A stretch of DNA of 64,000 nucleotides from positions 372,001 through 436,000 of the forward strand of contig NZ_CP034248.1 in the NCBI RefSeq assembly GCF_003931855.1. Direction: 5' to 3'. This document shows, piece after piece, positions 23,519 through 31,743 of this stretch; positions within the stretch are counted from its first letter, which is position 1, and the number at the start of each line of letters is the position of its first letter. The notes beneath the pieces were generated by a model. The model made no database searches. It was not told where the DNA came from and worked only from the letters and a program-made list of their open reading frames with translations. The DNA comes from Paenibacillus lentus. GTDB lineage: Bacteria; Bacillota; Bacilli; Paenibacillales; Paenibacillaceae. Made by a program: the position numbers and the translations under genes.

Positions 23519-25510
23519 TTACTGTCGTATAAATTGAAAAAGAAAGCTCAGTTCAAGATGCCGCTCCGGTTGTAATACATGGAAATCCAGCGTATACCAT
23601 ACCTGATCCTTCCCAAAATGATCGCGATAGATCCGCTCCTTTACTTCAGCCTGAAGCTGCCACTGGTCATAAACCAGTTCCAAAGCGAGATCACTGCGGG
23701 ATAACAGGAGACGCCCTTCCCCCAATTCTTCCGGTTGAATCAGCGTTACAAATCGTTCCACTAAGGTGAGCGGCTTGCTGGAAAAAGCAAACACATCTCG
23801 CAGCTCCAAACCCGGAAGCTCTACCTTGCTCCACAGCCAAGATCGTTTAAAGGAAAGCAACGCCTCGCAATCATATGCCCTGGACAGCTCTACGGCCATC
23901 CGAGTCTCCACCCCACTGCTTGTCTGTTCCAGTATAGAAGCGGTTCTAGCTCTTCCGGCCATCTGCAGACCGCCGTTAATGATAGGAACCGAATGACCCT
24001 GTGATCCGTTGCAATCATACGTATAGCGGGCTAGGCCGAAATAGTCCTTCGTATATTCCCCGCAACCAAGATCGGACAAGAAGAATGCACCATCTCCCGC
24101 TAGCATGAACTGGCCGAGGTCGTTATGGTTATGCGGCTCATCGTTATGTCCTCCCTTGGCGGCAAAACCAAAGACACCTTTCGGCGAGACGGTACGGGAA
24201 ATGAGCCAGCCTGCATCTTTCAGCAGAAAATCGCCCGGTTCCCAGTCCTGCACTTCCGCTGACAATCCCCGCCAGAGCAAATTCCGCAGCGCGGGCGCCC
24301 ATCTGCTGCAATGATCCTCCCGGTAATCCGCCCGCAGACGGGATGGCGGTGGCGGAACGCTTGCATATGTGCTGGAAATATAGTGTGAAAGCCCGATATG
24401 CACGCTTCCATAAGGCAATGCATCGGAGAAGTTAACTACGGCGCTGCCGCCCAGGAAGCATTTCTGCTGGAAGCCGGCAATTGTTTTTACCTTTGTCTGG
24501 GCAAACCAGTCCAATTCACCCCTGCTGCGCTTGTATAGCAGGTCGGCGTAATATACGAAATAGCCGAAGCCATAGTTCCAATATCCGAGCCCCTCCAGGC
24601 AGGCGCCGTCATCCCCAAAGCCCTTTAGATAACAGGTCATACTATGCTGGGTTTTCTCCAGAATCCGTGCCAGAAGCTCCCGATCCTGATTTTCATCCAG
24701 CAGCAGAAGAGCTGCCGAGCCGATGGATCCGGCGCATACGGCAGACCAGTTATGCTCCGCCTCCTCCCATTCATAGGGGCCACTCTCAACGAAAGGCTTC
24801 AGGAGCCGTCCATAAACGAGTTCAGCGATATGCACATGGAGCATCTCCGGCAGCCTGTCGCCCAACAGCACGCTCAGCTCAGCTAACGTATATCCCGTTT
24901 CTGCCGCAAACAGGTCAATGGTCTCCGCAAGCGGCCGCTCCGGGCTGACATGCGCTGGCAGGCACCAGCTCACCTCGCTGCATACTCTCCAAATGGCCTC
25001 CAGCAGCTCCGTATGGTGCTCCTCGCACTCCGGCTCCAACAACGATAACAAAGCATAGGTATTCAACCGTCTTCTCCGCTCAAAATAAGCCCGCTCATAT
25101 GCCAGCCTGGAGCCCGTCTGCGCAAACTGAGAGAAGAGCGAATACGTGAGATCAGGCCATGCCGCCCCCCGCAGCCTATCCCCTTCTGCCCTAATTTCGG
25201 CGAGATCCGCAGCATATTCCTCGCCGTTTCGTACATTGCGCCAAAACCGTCGAGCATCGCCATCCGGAAAATATATATGCAATCCAGTTGGAGACATTCT
25301 GCTAACGATTTCTGTCAGCTCGTGAGCCTCTGTGTACTTTGGGGACTCTGCGTACTCTGGGAACTCTGGGAACTCTGTGTTCTCTGGGAACTCTTCGTTC
25401 TCTGGGGACACTGCGTTCTCTAGGGACTCTTCGTTCTCTGAAGCCTCTGCGTTCTCTAGGAACTCTCCCTCTCCCGGCAATAGTTTGGTTATCTTCTCAA
25501 CCCGCTTCAT
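23519..25510 (-). CDS. Heparinase II/III-like polysaccharide lyase with an N-terminal hexapeptide repeat
   Basis: 663 residues, no signal peptide. Residues about 15-65 are an acidic low-complexity run of six-residue units such as ENEESL and ENTEFP, from an 18-bp DNA repeat. Then come an alpha/alpha-toroid (about 90-400, with YWNYGFGYFVYYADLL) and a heparinase II/III-type beta domain (about 400-660) with the hallmark GGHNDEPHNHNDLGQFML, including the metal/catalytic His residues. Lyases of this group cut uronic-acid glycans. Being cytoplasmic, it likely acts on imported oligosaccharides, making the substrate for the GH88 enzyme. Relatives act on heparin, alginate or other uronates; the substrate here is unproven. 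Confidence 0.88.
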   Translation of the reverse strand: MKRVEKITKLLPGEGEFLENAEASENEESLENAVSPENEEFPENTEFPEFPEYAESPKYTEAHELTEIVSRMSPTGLHIYFPDGDARRFWRNVRNGEEYAADLAEIRAEGDRLRGAAWPDLTYSLFSQFAQTGSRLAYERAYFERRRRLNTYALLSLLEPECEEHHTELLEAIWRVCSEVSWCLPAHVSPERPLAETIDLFAAETGYTLAELSVLLGDRLPEMLHVHIAELVYGRLLKPFVESGPYEWEEAEHNWSAVCAGSIGSAALLLLDENQDRELLARILEKTQHSMTCYLKGFGDDGACLEGLGYWNYGFGYFVYYADLLYKRSRGELDWFAQTKVKTIAGFQQKCFLGGSAVVNFSDALPYGSVHIGLSHYISSTYASVPPPPSRLRADYREDHCSRWAPALRNLLWRGLSAEVQDWEPGDFLLKDAGWLISRTVSPKGVFGFAAKGGHNDEPHNHNDLGQFMLAGDGAFFLSDLGCGEYTKDYFGLARYTYDCNGSQGHSVPIINGGLQMAGRARTASILEQTSSGVETRMAVELSRAYDCEALLSFKRSWLWSKVELPGLELRDVFAFSSKPLTLVERFVTLIQPEELGEGRLLLSRSDLALELVYDQWQLQAEVKERIYRDHFGKDQVWYTLDFHVLQPERHLELSFLFQFIRQ
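25330..25460. repeat. 18-bp tandem repeat inside the lyase gene
   Basis: About seven copies of a unit close to GGGAACTCTGCGTTCTCT (plus strand), with one 9-bp half unit. On the minus strand it codes for six-residue units ENxExx. It keeps the reading frame because the unit length is a multiple of three. Confidence 0.85.
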
Positions 25511-25554
25511 TCATCGCTTTTCCTTTCCATCACACGGATTTGAGATCTGTATAA

Positions 25555-25690
25555 ACTGTACACCTAGCTGTCGTGCACCAAGATGTCGTGAACTTGTATG
25601 TTGTACACCAAGATATCGTAAACTTAGATTCCTTAAACTAAAAAGCGTATACCAAGCTGCTGTCCTACTGAGATGCCTACTGAGATGCCT
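25555..25690. repeat. Degenerate tandem repeat upstream of the lyase gene
   Basis: Short, variable copies of a motif like TGTACACCAAGATRTCGTRAACTT, followed by two copies of ACTGAGATGCCT. Non-coding; it forms the leader of the lyase gene on the minus strand. Confidence 0.55.
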
Positions 25691-25709
25691 AATAAGCTGT
25701 ATCGAAATC

Positions 25710-25926
25710 AAATGGAATTCATGTATCTAACTATGCTCTAAACGAATGTTTCAGAGGAGTAGATGGATTTTATGCATCTAAAGTCTAGAACCCAGCTGAT
25801 GATTGGAATTCCCCTTCTTCTAATGACATGAATTCCATTTAAATCTGCTTTCTTTTCTTTGTCATAGAATCTAACTGCTATATATCCATTTATATAAGTT
25901 GAACTATTGAAATGGATGTAGGGCAA
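25710..25926. repeat. Dispersed repeat, copy 1
   Basis: About 215 bp that resemble 35406-35606 in the same orientation (roughly 80% by eye). It contains a perfect 15-bp inverted repeat AAATGGAATTCATGT/ACATGAATTCCATTT (25710-25724, 25826-25840). A minus-strand frame of 62 residues inside has no ribosome site. From 25927 to 26096 I see nothing else. Confidence 0.65.
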
Positions 25927-26096
25927 TTACGTCATATGTTCCTGCAATCGCTATTGCCCCGCTTTCTCTCAGAAAGCTTTCCGTTTCTTCGGATTCATTG
26001 TTCTCCCTTGTCTGCATCCCATTCCTTAGTTCAGCTTATATGGCATCTTAGAATCCTCTTCACCCAAGCATCGCCTTCTAGCCGCTGGGCTTATTC

Positions 26097-27980
26097 TCAA
26101 TTACGGGGGATTATGATCTCTTCCCCTCGGCGACTCCGAATGGCAATAGCTCCTTCCCCGATCGTGACGTTCAGCCCGATCTCCGGGAGGCCGTCCAAGC
26201 TTGCACCCGCCTGATCCAACTCTTCCACTGCCCCCGCCTTACCCGGCTCCCCATACACCGCCGACACGAGCCAGTGCACCCCTGGCGCAAGCGAAGCGGT
26301 CAGCGTCGGAATCACCGTACGCGCCCGCAGCAAATTCGTGTTGGCGTTCGGCCACACCAGCCCTGCCGACTCATAGCCCAGCAGGCTCCGCACGCCGCTA
26401 ATCCCCCAAGGGCTAGAAGCAGCAGCCTCGCTTGCCTCAACGCGCTGCAGCGGCGGCGCTTCGATACCGAGGGCGAACCCTCCCTCTGCGGCATCCAGGC
26501 TGCGCAACGTCTCGATCCGGTGAATCCGGATATGCCATGGAAGCCCGGCCACAAGCCAGGTACTGACCTCGACGTCAGCCCAAGGCTTCCACACAGCATG
26601 GAGCACGTTATCCCGGATCATCGTCTCGTTGTTGCGGCGTCTAACCCGGTAGAGGTTGTCCCCGGTTTCACTCAAAGCCAGCATAGAATCAAAGGCCCCT
26701 TGGGACAACCCCCATTCGGAACGCGGCACGCTAAACCCAAACCAGGTAGAATACACGAACTTCTCGTATTTGGCCGAGGTATGGGTATGCTCATTCGTTC
26801 CCCGGTGGCCACTGTTAAAGGCCGCTACATGCCCGGACGCCTCATCCCGAGCCAGCACGAGATGCGCCGGATTTTGAACGGACAATGCGTCCATTTCCGG
26901 CAGCGGCAGTTCCTCGGCGGTCCAGAAAGGATGGTCCGCATGCAGAGCCAACGGCAAAAAAGTCTTCAGCGCCCAATACGGCGAACCCGGCGAATTGTAG
27001 TTCTCCGCCATCACAAGGTTCGGGTAAGCGTAGCCGATCGTCAGAATGCCGCCCGCATCCACCATCCTCTGGCTAAACCACCAGCGCAAATTGCGCAGCA
27101 GGAGCCCTTTCAATACGCCCATCGGCAGACTATCCGCCCCGGCAAAAGCCATTGCGCCCCAGAAGGCCGACTGGGAGAAGCGATAAGATAGGCTTCGTCC
27201 ATAAGGAACCGCTGAGCCATCCGGGGAGAACCAGGCCAGGAAACTGGACGCGAACTCATTCGCGCGCTGCTTGAACCTGTGAGAGCGATCGGGGTCTTCC
27301 CGCTCCATCAGCCCAGCATAGAGCAACCCATAATAATGGAAAGCAAACGGCACATAGTAATCGCAATGCCCCCCTACCCCGTCGCTATACCAGCCTTCCT
27401 CCAGATAAAAAACGTCGAGCCGATTCAAGTTCTGCTCCAGCTGCCCGGCATCGTACGGCAGTCCCGCTTTCCGGAAGCCAATATTCACGAGTACATTGAA
27501 GAACAGCCAGTTACAGTCATGACAAGGATGCGAGTTGATTTGATTCAGCCAGGCATAGAGATTATTCCTTGCCTCCACATCAAGCGGCTCCCAGATTTTG
27601 TCCGGGATCAGCGCCAGCGCGTAGCCAAACACAGCCATCTCGACCAGCCGCTGATCATAATCGTCCACCTTGCCCCAGTATTCCTCATGTCCCGGATCTG
27701 TTCCGTTCTCGATCCCTTCAAGTACGATATCCCATAAATCGCTCGAGCCCCCGCCAGCTAGGAGCGGAACCAGCCCCCACAGCACCCGGGAGAAGCCCTC
27801 CATCCCGGCGACCGCAGCCGGATAGCTTGCTCCAGTTGCACCGATCTCCAGCCTGGCCTTCCCCTGGCTATAGCAGGGCCGAAGCGGCGCAAGCAGCTGC
27901 TGCAGGGCGGCGGTCAGATCGTCACGGTTTCTAAGCGGATTGTCCGCCAGCTTTTCATATCTAAGAGAGACGTTCCCCAT
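26097..27980 (-). CDS. DUF2264 domain protein
   Basis: About 627 residues; ATG 27980 is preferred (GGGG-rich site 10 nt upstream) over in-frame TTG/GTG just before. The first 370 residues read as an alpha/alpha barrel typical of DUF2264: NPLRNRDDLTAALQQLL, AAVAGMEGFSRVLWGLVPLL, DQRLVEMAVFGYALALIP, HDCNWLFFNVLVNIGFRKAG and YLEEGWYSDGVGGHCDYYVPFAFHYYGLLYA. A beta-rich domain follows. DUF2264 proteins occur in polysaccharide-use loci, and the fold is shared with uronate-acting enzymes, but no activity is established. No signal peptide. It sits between the transporter and lyase genes. Confidence 0.88.
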   Translation of the reverse strand: MGNVSLRYEKLADNPLRNRDDLTAALQQLLAPLRPCYSQGKARLEIGATGASYPAAVAGMEGFSRVLWGLVPLLAGGGSSDLWDIVLEGIENGTDPGHEEYWGKVDDYDQRLVEMAVFGYALALIPDKIWEPLDVEARNNLYAWLNQINSHPCHDCNWLFFNVLVNIGFRKAGLPYDAGQLEQNLNRLDVFYLEEGWYSDGVGGHCDYYVPFAFHYYGLLYAGLMEREDPDRSHRFKQRANEFASSFLAWFSPDGSAVPYGRSLSYRFSQSAFWGAMAFAGADSLPMGVLKGLLLRNLRWWFSQRMVDAGGILTIGYAYPNLVMAENYNSPGSPYWALKTFLPLALHADHPFWTAEELPLPEMDALSVQNPAHLVLARDEASGHVAAFNSGHRGTNEHTHTSAKYEKFVYSTWFGFSVPRSEWGLSQGAFDSMLALSETGDNLYRVRRRNNETMIRDNVLHAVWKPWADVEVSTWLVAGLPWHIRIHRIETLRSLDAAEGGFALGIEAPPLQRVEASEAAASSPWGISGVRSLLGYESAGLVWPNANTNLLRARTVIPTLTASLAPGVHWLVSAVYGEPGKAGAVEELDQAGASLDGLPEIGLNVTIGEGAIAIRSRRGEEIIIPRN

Positions 27981-28004
27981 CACCAATCTTCCCCTTCGTT
28001 CCTC

Positions 28005-28225
28005 TGGTATTTGCTTGTATTTTGCCTGTGTTTTTTTGCTTGTATCTTGTATTTCGCTTGTATTTAGCTTCTTGTATTTAGCTTGTATTCACTTTTACCC
28101 AATTACATTTAGCTTATATTCACTTGTGCTCACTTGTATTCCGCTTGTATTCACTTGTTCTCACTTGTACTTCGTTGTATTCGATTGTATTCACTTGAAG
28201 ACGATTGAATTCGCTTACAACCCCA
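28005..28225. repeat. Degenerate CTTGTATTCA tandem repeat
   Basis: About 15-20 variable copies of a 10-bp motif such as CTTGTATTCA or CTTGTATTTAGC. It fills the whole gap between the second permease gene and DUF2264. It has no hairpin character. A 98-residue plus-strand frame through it is low complexity and not a gene. Confidence 0.75.
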
Positions 28226-29065
28226 TCATCCTTTAATGCCCGAAGAGGCGACTCCCTGCACGAAATATTTCTGCAGCGCCAGGAACACCACCAGCACCGG
28301 AATGATGGACACGACGCTCGCGGCCATAATCAGGCCGTACTCTGCCGAATACTGGGAGATGAACATCCGCAGACCGATTTGGATCGTCTTCAGCTCGGTT
28401 TTGGTCAAATAAATCATCGGCCCCAGGAAGTCATTCCACGTCGACACAAAGGTAAAAATCGTCAGGGTCGACAATGCCGGCTTCGACAACGGCAGCATGA
28501 TCCGCGCCCAGATGCCATATTCGCTAAGACCATCGATCCGGGCCGCTTCGCACAGCTCATCCGGGATACTCTGGTAGAACTGCCGCATCAGGAAGACGCC
28601 GAAGGCCGAGAATGCCTGGAGCAGGATGATCGCAAGGTGGGTGTTGTTCAGCCCCATTGAGCGCATCATGATGAACTGCGGCACCATGTAAGCCTGCCAA
28701 GGAATCGCAATCGTGGCAATGTACCCGAGGAACAGCGTTTTTTTACCGGTAAAATTCAGTTTTGAGAAAGCATAGGCCGCAAAGCTCGATGTCAGGATCT
28801 GCAAAACCGTGACGATAATCGACAGCTTGGCGGTATTGTAAATGAACGTGCCGAGCGGAATCCGCGTCCAGATTTCCTGATAGTTGCTCCAGCGCGGAAG
28901 CTCCGGTATCCACTGCATCGGAAAGGTGAATACGTCCTTGTTCAGCTTGAGCGAGGAAGAGAGCATCCACAAGTACGGCACAAGCATGCACAGCACAACG
29001 ATGATCAGAACGACATAGGCAAACGCTTTGGCAGCGATTTGAATTCCTTTATTTGCTCCTACCAT
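28226..29065 (-). CDS. Carbohydrate ABC transporter permease (MalG/AraQ type)
   Basis: 279 residues, six predicted membrane spans (first about residues 12-35, VVLIIVVLCMLVPYLWML). The EAA loop EAARIDGLSEYGIWARIMLPLSKPAL docks the ATPase; the protein ends KYFVQGVASSGIKG, typical of CUT1-family inner permeases. It pairs with the MalF-type permease 14 bp upstream. No ATPase gene is in the locus, as is usual in Bacillales, where a shared MsmX-type ATPase serves many such importers. It likely imports uronic-acid oligosaccharides for the downstream enzymes (inference from neighbours). Confidence 0.93.
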   Translation of the reverse strand: MVGANKGIQIAAKAFAYVVLIIVVLCMLVPYLWMLSSSLKLNKDVFTFPMQWIPELPRWSNYQEIWTRIPLGTFIYNTAKLSIIVTVLQILTSSFAAYAFSKLNFTGKKTLFLGYIATIAIPWQAYMVPQFIMMRSMGLNNTHLAIILLQAFSAFGVFLMRQFYQSIPDELCEAARIDGLSEYGIWARIMLPLSKPALSTLTIFTFVSTWNDFLGPMIYLTKTELKTIQIGLRMFISQYSAEYGLIMAASVVSIIPVLVVFLALQKYFVQGVASSGIKG

Positions 29066-29079
29066 ATCCGTAAATCCCC

Positions 29080-30018
29080 CTATTGTCCATACTTCTTCTC
29101 GCCCTGGAACTGCACTAGCGTGATGCCGAGGACGATCAAGAATAATACGATCGCCATCGCGCTTGCATAGCCGTAATCTAAGGAACGGAAGGCCGTGTTG
29201 TAAATTTGATAGACGAGCACCCTTGTCGAGTCATTCAACTGATTATCCGCGCCGGCAAACAGGTTGATGAAAATATCGTAGACCTTAAACGAGTTAATGA
29301 CCAGGATCATCAGTACAAAGAAAGTCGTAGGCGCAAGCTGCGGAATCGTTACATTGCGGAATCTTTGCCAGGCGTTCGCGCCGTCGAGCTCGGCGGCTTC
29401 ATACAATTCGGGGTTCACGCCTTGGAGCCCGGCCAAATAAATCACCATGTAGTACCCCATGTTCTTCCAAACGGTGAACAGCACGACCGTAAACATCGCC
29501 CAGTCCTTGTCCGCGGCCCAGCGCGGCAGCTCCTCGATTGGAACGCCAGTCAGCGCATGGAGAATGTTATTGACGGGCCCCATCGTCGGGCTAAAAATAA
29601 AATTCCATACTGCAGCCACCGCTACAAGCGAAGCCACATAAGGGAAAAAGAACACCGTCCGCATGAAGTTCCGCCCGAATATTTTCTGATTGAGCAGAAT
29701 CGCGAGCCCTAGTGCGCATACCATCGTCAGCGGCACGACACCCACAGTGTAGATCATCGTATTCCATAACGCTTTATGGAAGGTCGGATCCTTCCAGAGC
29801 CGAATGAAGTTGTTCATTCCAACGTATTCCATCGGATTGGCGCCGTCCCACTTTACGAAGGCAAGTATGAGGGCAAAGACCATAGGCACCAGCGTAAATA
29901 CAGCAAAGCCAATAAAATTGGGGGCGATAAAGCTGTAGGCCACCAGATGATCCTTCGCCTTCTTGCTCATGCCGCTTTTTTTCGCCGGATGGTTTCGTAT
30001 CACAGTTTGGTTCTGCAT
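29080..30018 (-). CDS. Carbohydrate ABC transporter permease (MalF/UgpA type)
   Basis: 312 residues with six membrane spans and the EAA loop EAAELDGANAWQRFRNVTIPQLAPT. The N-terminal KKAKDHLVAYSFIAPNFIGF is typical of CUT1 sugar permeases. It forms the heterodimeric channel with the MalG-type protein and receives substrate from the lipoprotein encoded upstream. A hairpin at 30068-30088 separates it from the binding-protein gene and probably lowers its expression relative to that gene. Confidence 0.93.
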   Translation of the reverse strand: MQNQTVIRNHPAKKSGMSKKAKDHLVAYSFIAPNFIGFAVFTLVPMVFALILAFVKWDGANPMEYVGMNNFIRLWKDPTFHKALWNTMIYTVGVVPLTMVCALGLAILLNQKIFGRNFMRTVFFFPYVASLVAVAAVWNFIFSPTMGPVNNILHALTGVPIEELPRWAADKDWAMFTVVLFTVWKNMGYYMVIYLAGLQGVNPELYEAAELDGANAWQRFRNVTIPQLAPTTFFVLMILVINSFKVYDIFINLFAGADNQLNDSTRVLVYQIYNTAFRSLDYGYASAMAIVLFLIVLGITLVQFQGEKKYGQ

Positions 30019-30067
30019 AGCATCACTCCTCCTCCTAACCTGTTAGCTTTTCTAAAGATTTGACAAA

Positions 30068-30088
30068 GGGCAGGCCATTAGCCCGCCC
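30068..30088 (-). terminator. Intercistronic hairpin after the binding-protein gene
   Basis: GGGCAGGC (30068-30075) and GCCCGCCC (30081-30088) pair with one mismatch; on the minus strand TTTGTC follows. Such partial terminators or RNA stabilisers are common between binding protein and permeases. Confidence 0.6.
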
Positions 30089-30119
30089 CTGGTGTTCATG
30101 TGTATATTCTTCATATTTG

Positions 30120-31463
30120 TTAATTGTTTAAAATAAGCTGTACGCGCGTGTTCATATCGGCGAGTCCTTTGTCGATTGTCGCATTTTTAGTCATGATGCT
30201 ATCATGCGCCTCGTTCAGGATAACCTCGATGTCCGCGCTCTTCTCATGCAGCGGCATTTCCAAATATGTCTTCGCCGTAGTCAGCGCTTCCTTGCTAGCC
30301 TCGTCCGCAGGGAATCCCTCCACAGAAGCGATGGAATTAACGACTTCATCGTTCTTGATTGCCGGAATAGTACCCGTAGCAGCAATTACGGCTGCGCCCT
30401 CTTCACCGGTGACGAATTTCATGAAGTCCAGCGCGGCTTCCTTGTTGGCCGACTTCTTGTTTACCGCCAGCGAAGTGATTGTACCCAGCGTAGTGCCTGG
30501 TTCTACTCCTTTTGGATGCGGGTATTTCACGATGCCCCAGTTTGTTGCCTGTGATTCACCGCTCTTGACCTTCTCGATTTGCGTCGCTATGAACCAGCTG
30601 CCCATATTCATCATGGTAACAGAGTTATTGTAGAACACGCCGGAATAGTGAGTGCTGGAGGTTTTCAAGGTGGCGTAATCCATCACGATCCCGTCTTCCT
30701 GCTGCTTGAGAATACGCTCGTAGGTCGGTTTCAGGAAGTCATATTCGCCGTCAACCACGGTATTCTGGCCATCCAGGATGCCGAACAGCTGCACCGCACT
30801 GCGCCAAGTGTGATAGTGGGCACCGTATACTTTATTCGCGCCGCTGCCGGACGTCATTTTTCGCGCCAACTCATCGTACTGCTCCAGCGTCATATCATTG
30901 GTCGGATATGGAACGCCCGCCTGATCGAACAGATCCTTGTTGTAATAAATCAGCCAGAAGTCGCTGCGGAAAGGAAGCGCATACACCTCATCGTTCATTT
31001 GAATTTGCTCCACCGTGCCGCCGTACAGGGATACGTCGATGCTTTGCTCACTCATGTACTTTTTCAGCGGCTCCAGATGGTTCTGCTTGACGAGGTTAGC
31101 ATATCCCGGAATATCCTTAACCGTAAGAATATCAAGATCCGCCCCGCCGGAGAGCTGCGTGCTGAGCATCGTCATGTAGTCGGTCGAGCCCAGATCCACG
31201 TATTCAATCGTCACATTGGGGTGCTTCGCTTTGTAGGCATCGATCAGTGGCTGATAATAAGCAGTCGCCTCCCAATCCCACAGGGCCCATTTCAACGTAA
31301 TAGGGTTGCCAGTCGATTCATTGGTAGCGTTCCCATTATTACTTGCGGCAGGCGGCTCCGTCGCGTTAGCGTTCTTGCTTCCGCTGTTCCCCGAGCAACC
31401 GGCAAGCAGGCTCAGCAAGAGTACAGCAGCCAGAGTGATCCCTAACCATTTTCGCATTCTCAT
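30120..31463 (-). CDS. Extracellular solute-binding lipoprotein of the sugar ABC transporter
   Basis: 447 residues. A signal peptide with lipobox (LLLSLLAGC, Cys about residue 23) is followed by a Ser/Asn/Thr-rich linker, then the family-1 binding-protein fold: ITLKWALWDWEA, AYKAKHPNVTIEYV, GGADLDILTVKD, YALPFRSDFWLIYYNKDLFDQAG. AAAAGGGGAC lies 7 nt before the ATG at 31463. It is the first gene of the locus and diverges from yesM; a cre site lies in the shared 280-bp region. It should capture the oligosaccharide outside the membrane. Confidence 0.93.
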   Translation of the reverse strand: MRMRKWLGITLAAVLLLSLLAGCSGNSGSKNANATEPPAASNNGNATNESTGNPITLKWALWDWEATAYYQPLIDAYKAKHPNVTIEYVDLGSTDYMTMLSTQLSGGADLDILTVKDIPGYANLVKQNHLEPLKKYMSEQSIDVSLYGGTVEQIQMNDEVYALPFRSDFWLIYYNKDLFDQAGVPYPTNDMTLEQYDELARKMTSGSGANKVYGAHYHTWRSAVQLFGILDGQNTVVDGEYDFLKPTYERILKQQEDGIVMDYATLKTSSTHYSGVFYNNSVTMMNMGSWFIATQIEKVKSGESQATNWGIVKYPHPKGVEPGTTLGTITSLAVNKKSANKEAALDFMKFVTGEEGAAVIAATGTIPAIKNDEVVNSIASVEGFPADEASKEALTTAKTYLEMPLHEKSADIEVILNEAHDSIMTKNATIDKGLADMNTRVQLILNN

Positions 31464-31712
31464 GTTTTTGTCCCCTTTTCAACTGGTTTTGATGCCGGAT
31501 TCGATATTTCGAATCTCTACTTTAATCCTAGTGTATTTCAAAATGAAAGGGCATACATTTTTTATCACAGATCATTCACTTTTCTGCTTACTTCTTTTCA
31601 GGGGGCGCTAAAAGCTGTAAAATTCACATAAAGACCTGTAAAATTCATCGTTCCTGCCTAACCTGCTATGTCTGCGGACTCGCGTTCATGTTATGGTAGT
31701 GTTACAGTTGAA

Positions 31713-31728
31713 ATGAAAGCGCTTTATA
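31713..31728. promoter_or_regulatory. Catabolite-response element (cre) between binding protein and yesM
   Basis: TGAAAGCGCTTTAT (31714-31727) fits the CcpA consensus WTGNAARCGNWWWCAW, with the perfect AAAGCGCTTT core. It is 16 bp before the yesM start and in the divergent control region, so CcpA probably represses the locus on preferred sugars. Confidence 0.8.
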
Positions 31729-31743
31729 CCCTGCGGAATTGAG

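Noticed and set aside
25330-25460. Possible CRISPR-like array
   Set aside because: The 18-bp units are contiguous without spacers, code for protein repeats in frame, and there are no cas genes.
25738-25926. 62-codon minus-strand frame in dispersed repeat copy 1
   Set aside because: The matching frame is not kept in copy 2 and there is no ribosome site.
26274-27191. Long plus-strand reading frame (305 codons) opposite DUF2264
   Set aside because: It is antisense to a gene with clear family motifs, has no ribosome site and a Pro/Arg/His-rich composition typical of shadow frames in G+C-rich DNA.
28005-28225. 98-codon frame and possible promoter-repeat array
   Set aside because: Low-complexity translation of a degenerate tandem repeat; no fixed spacing that would fit a regulator array.
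30579-31445. Long plus-strand reading frame (288 codons) opposite the binding-protein gene
   Set aside because: Antisense shadow of a well-supported lipoprotein gene; no start signal.
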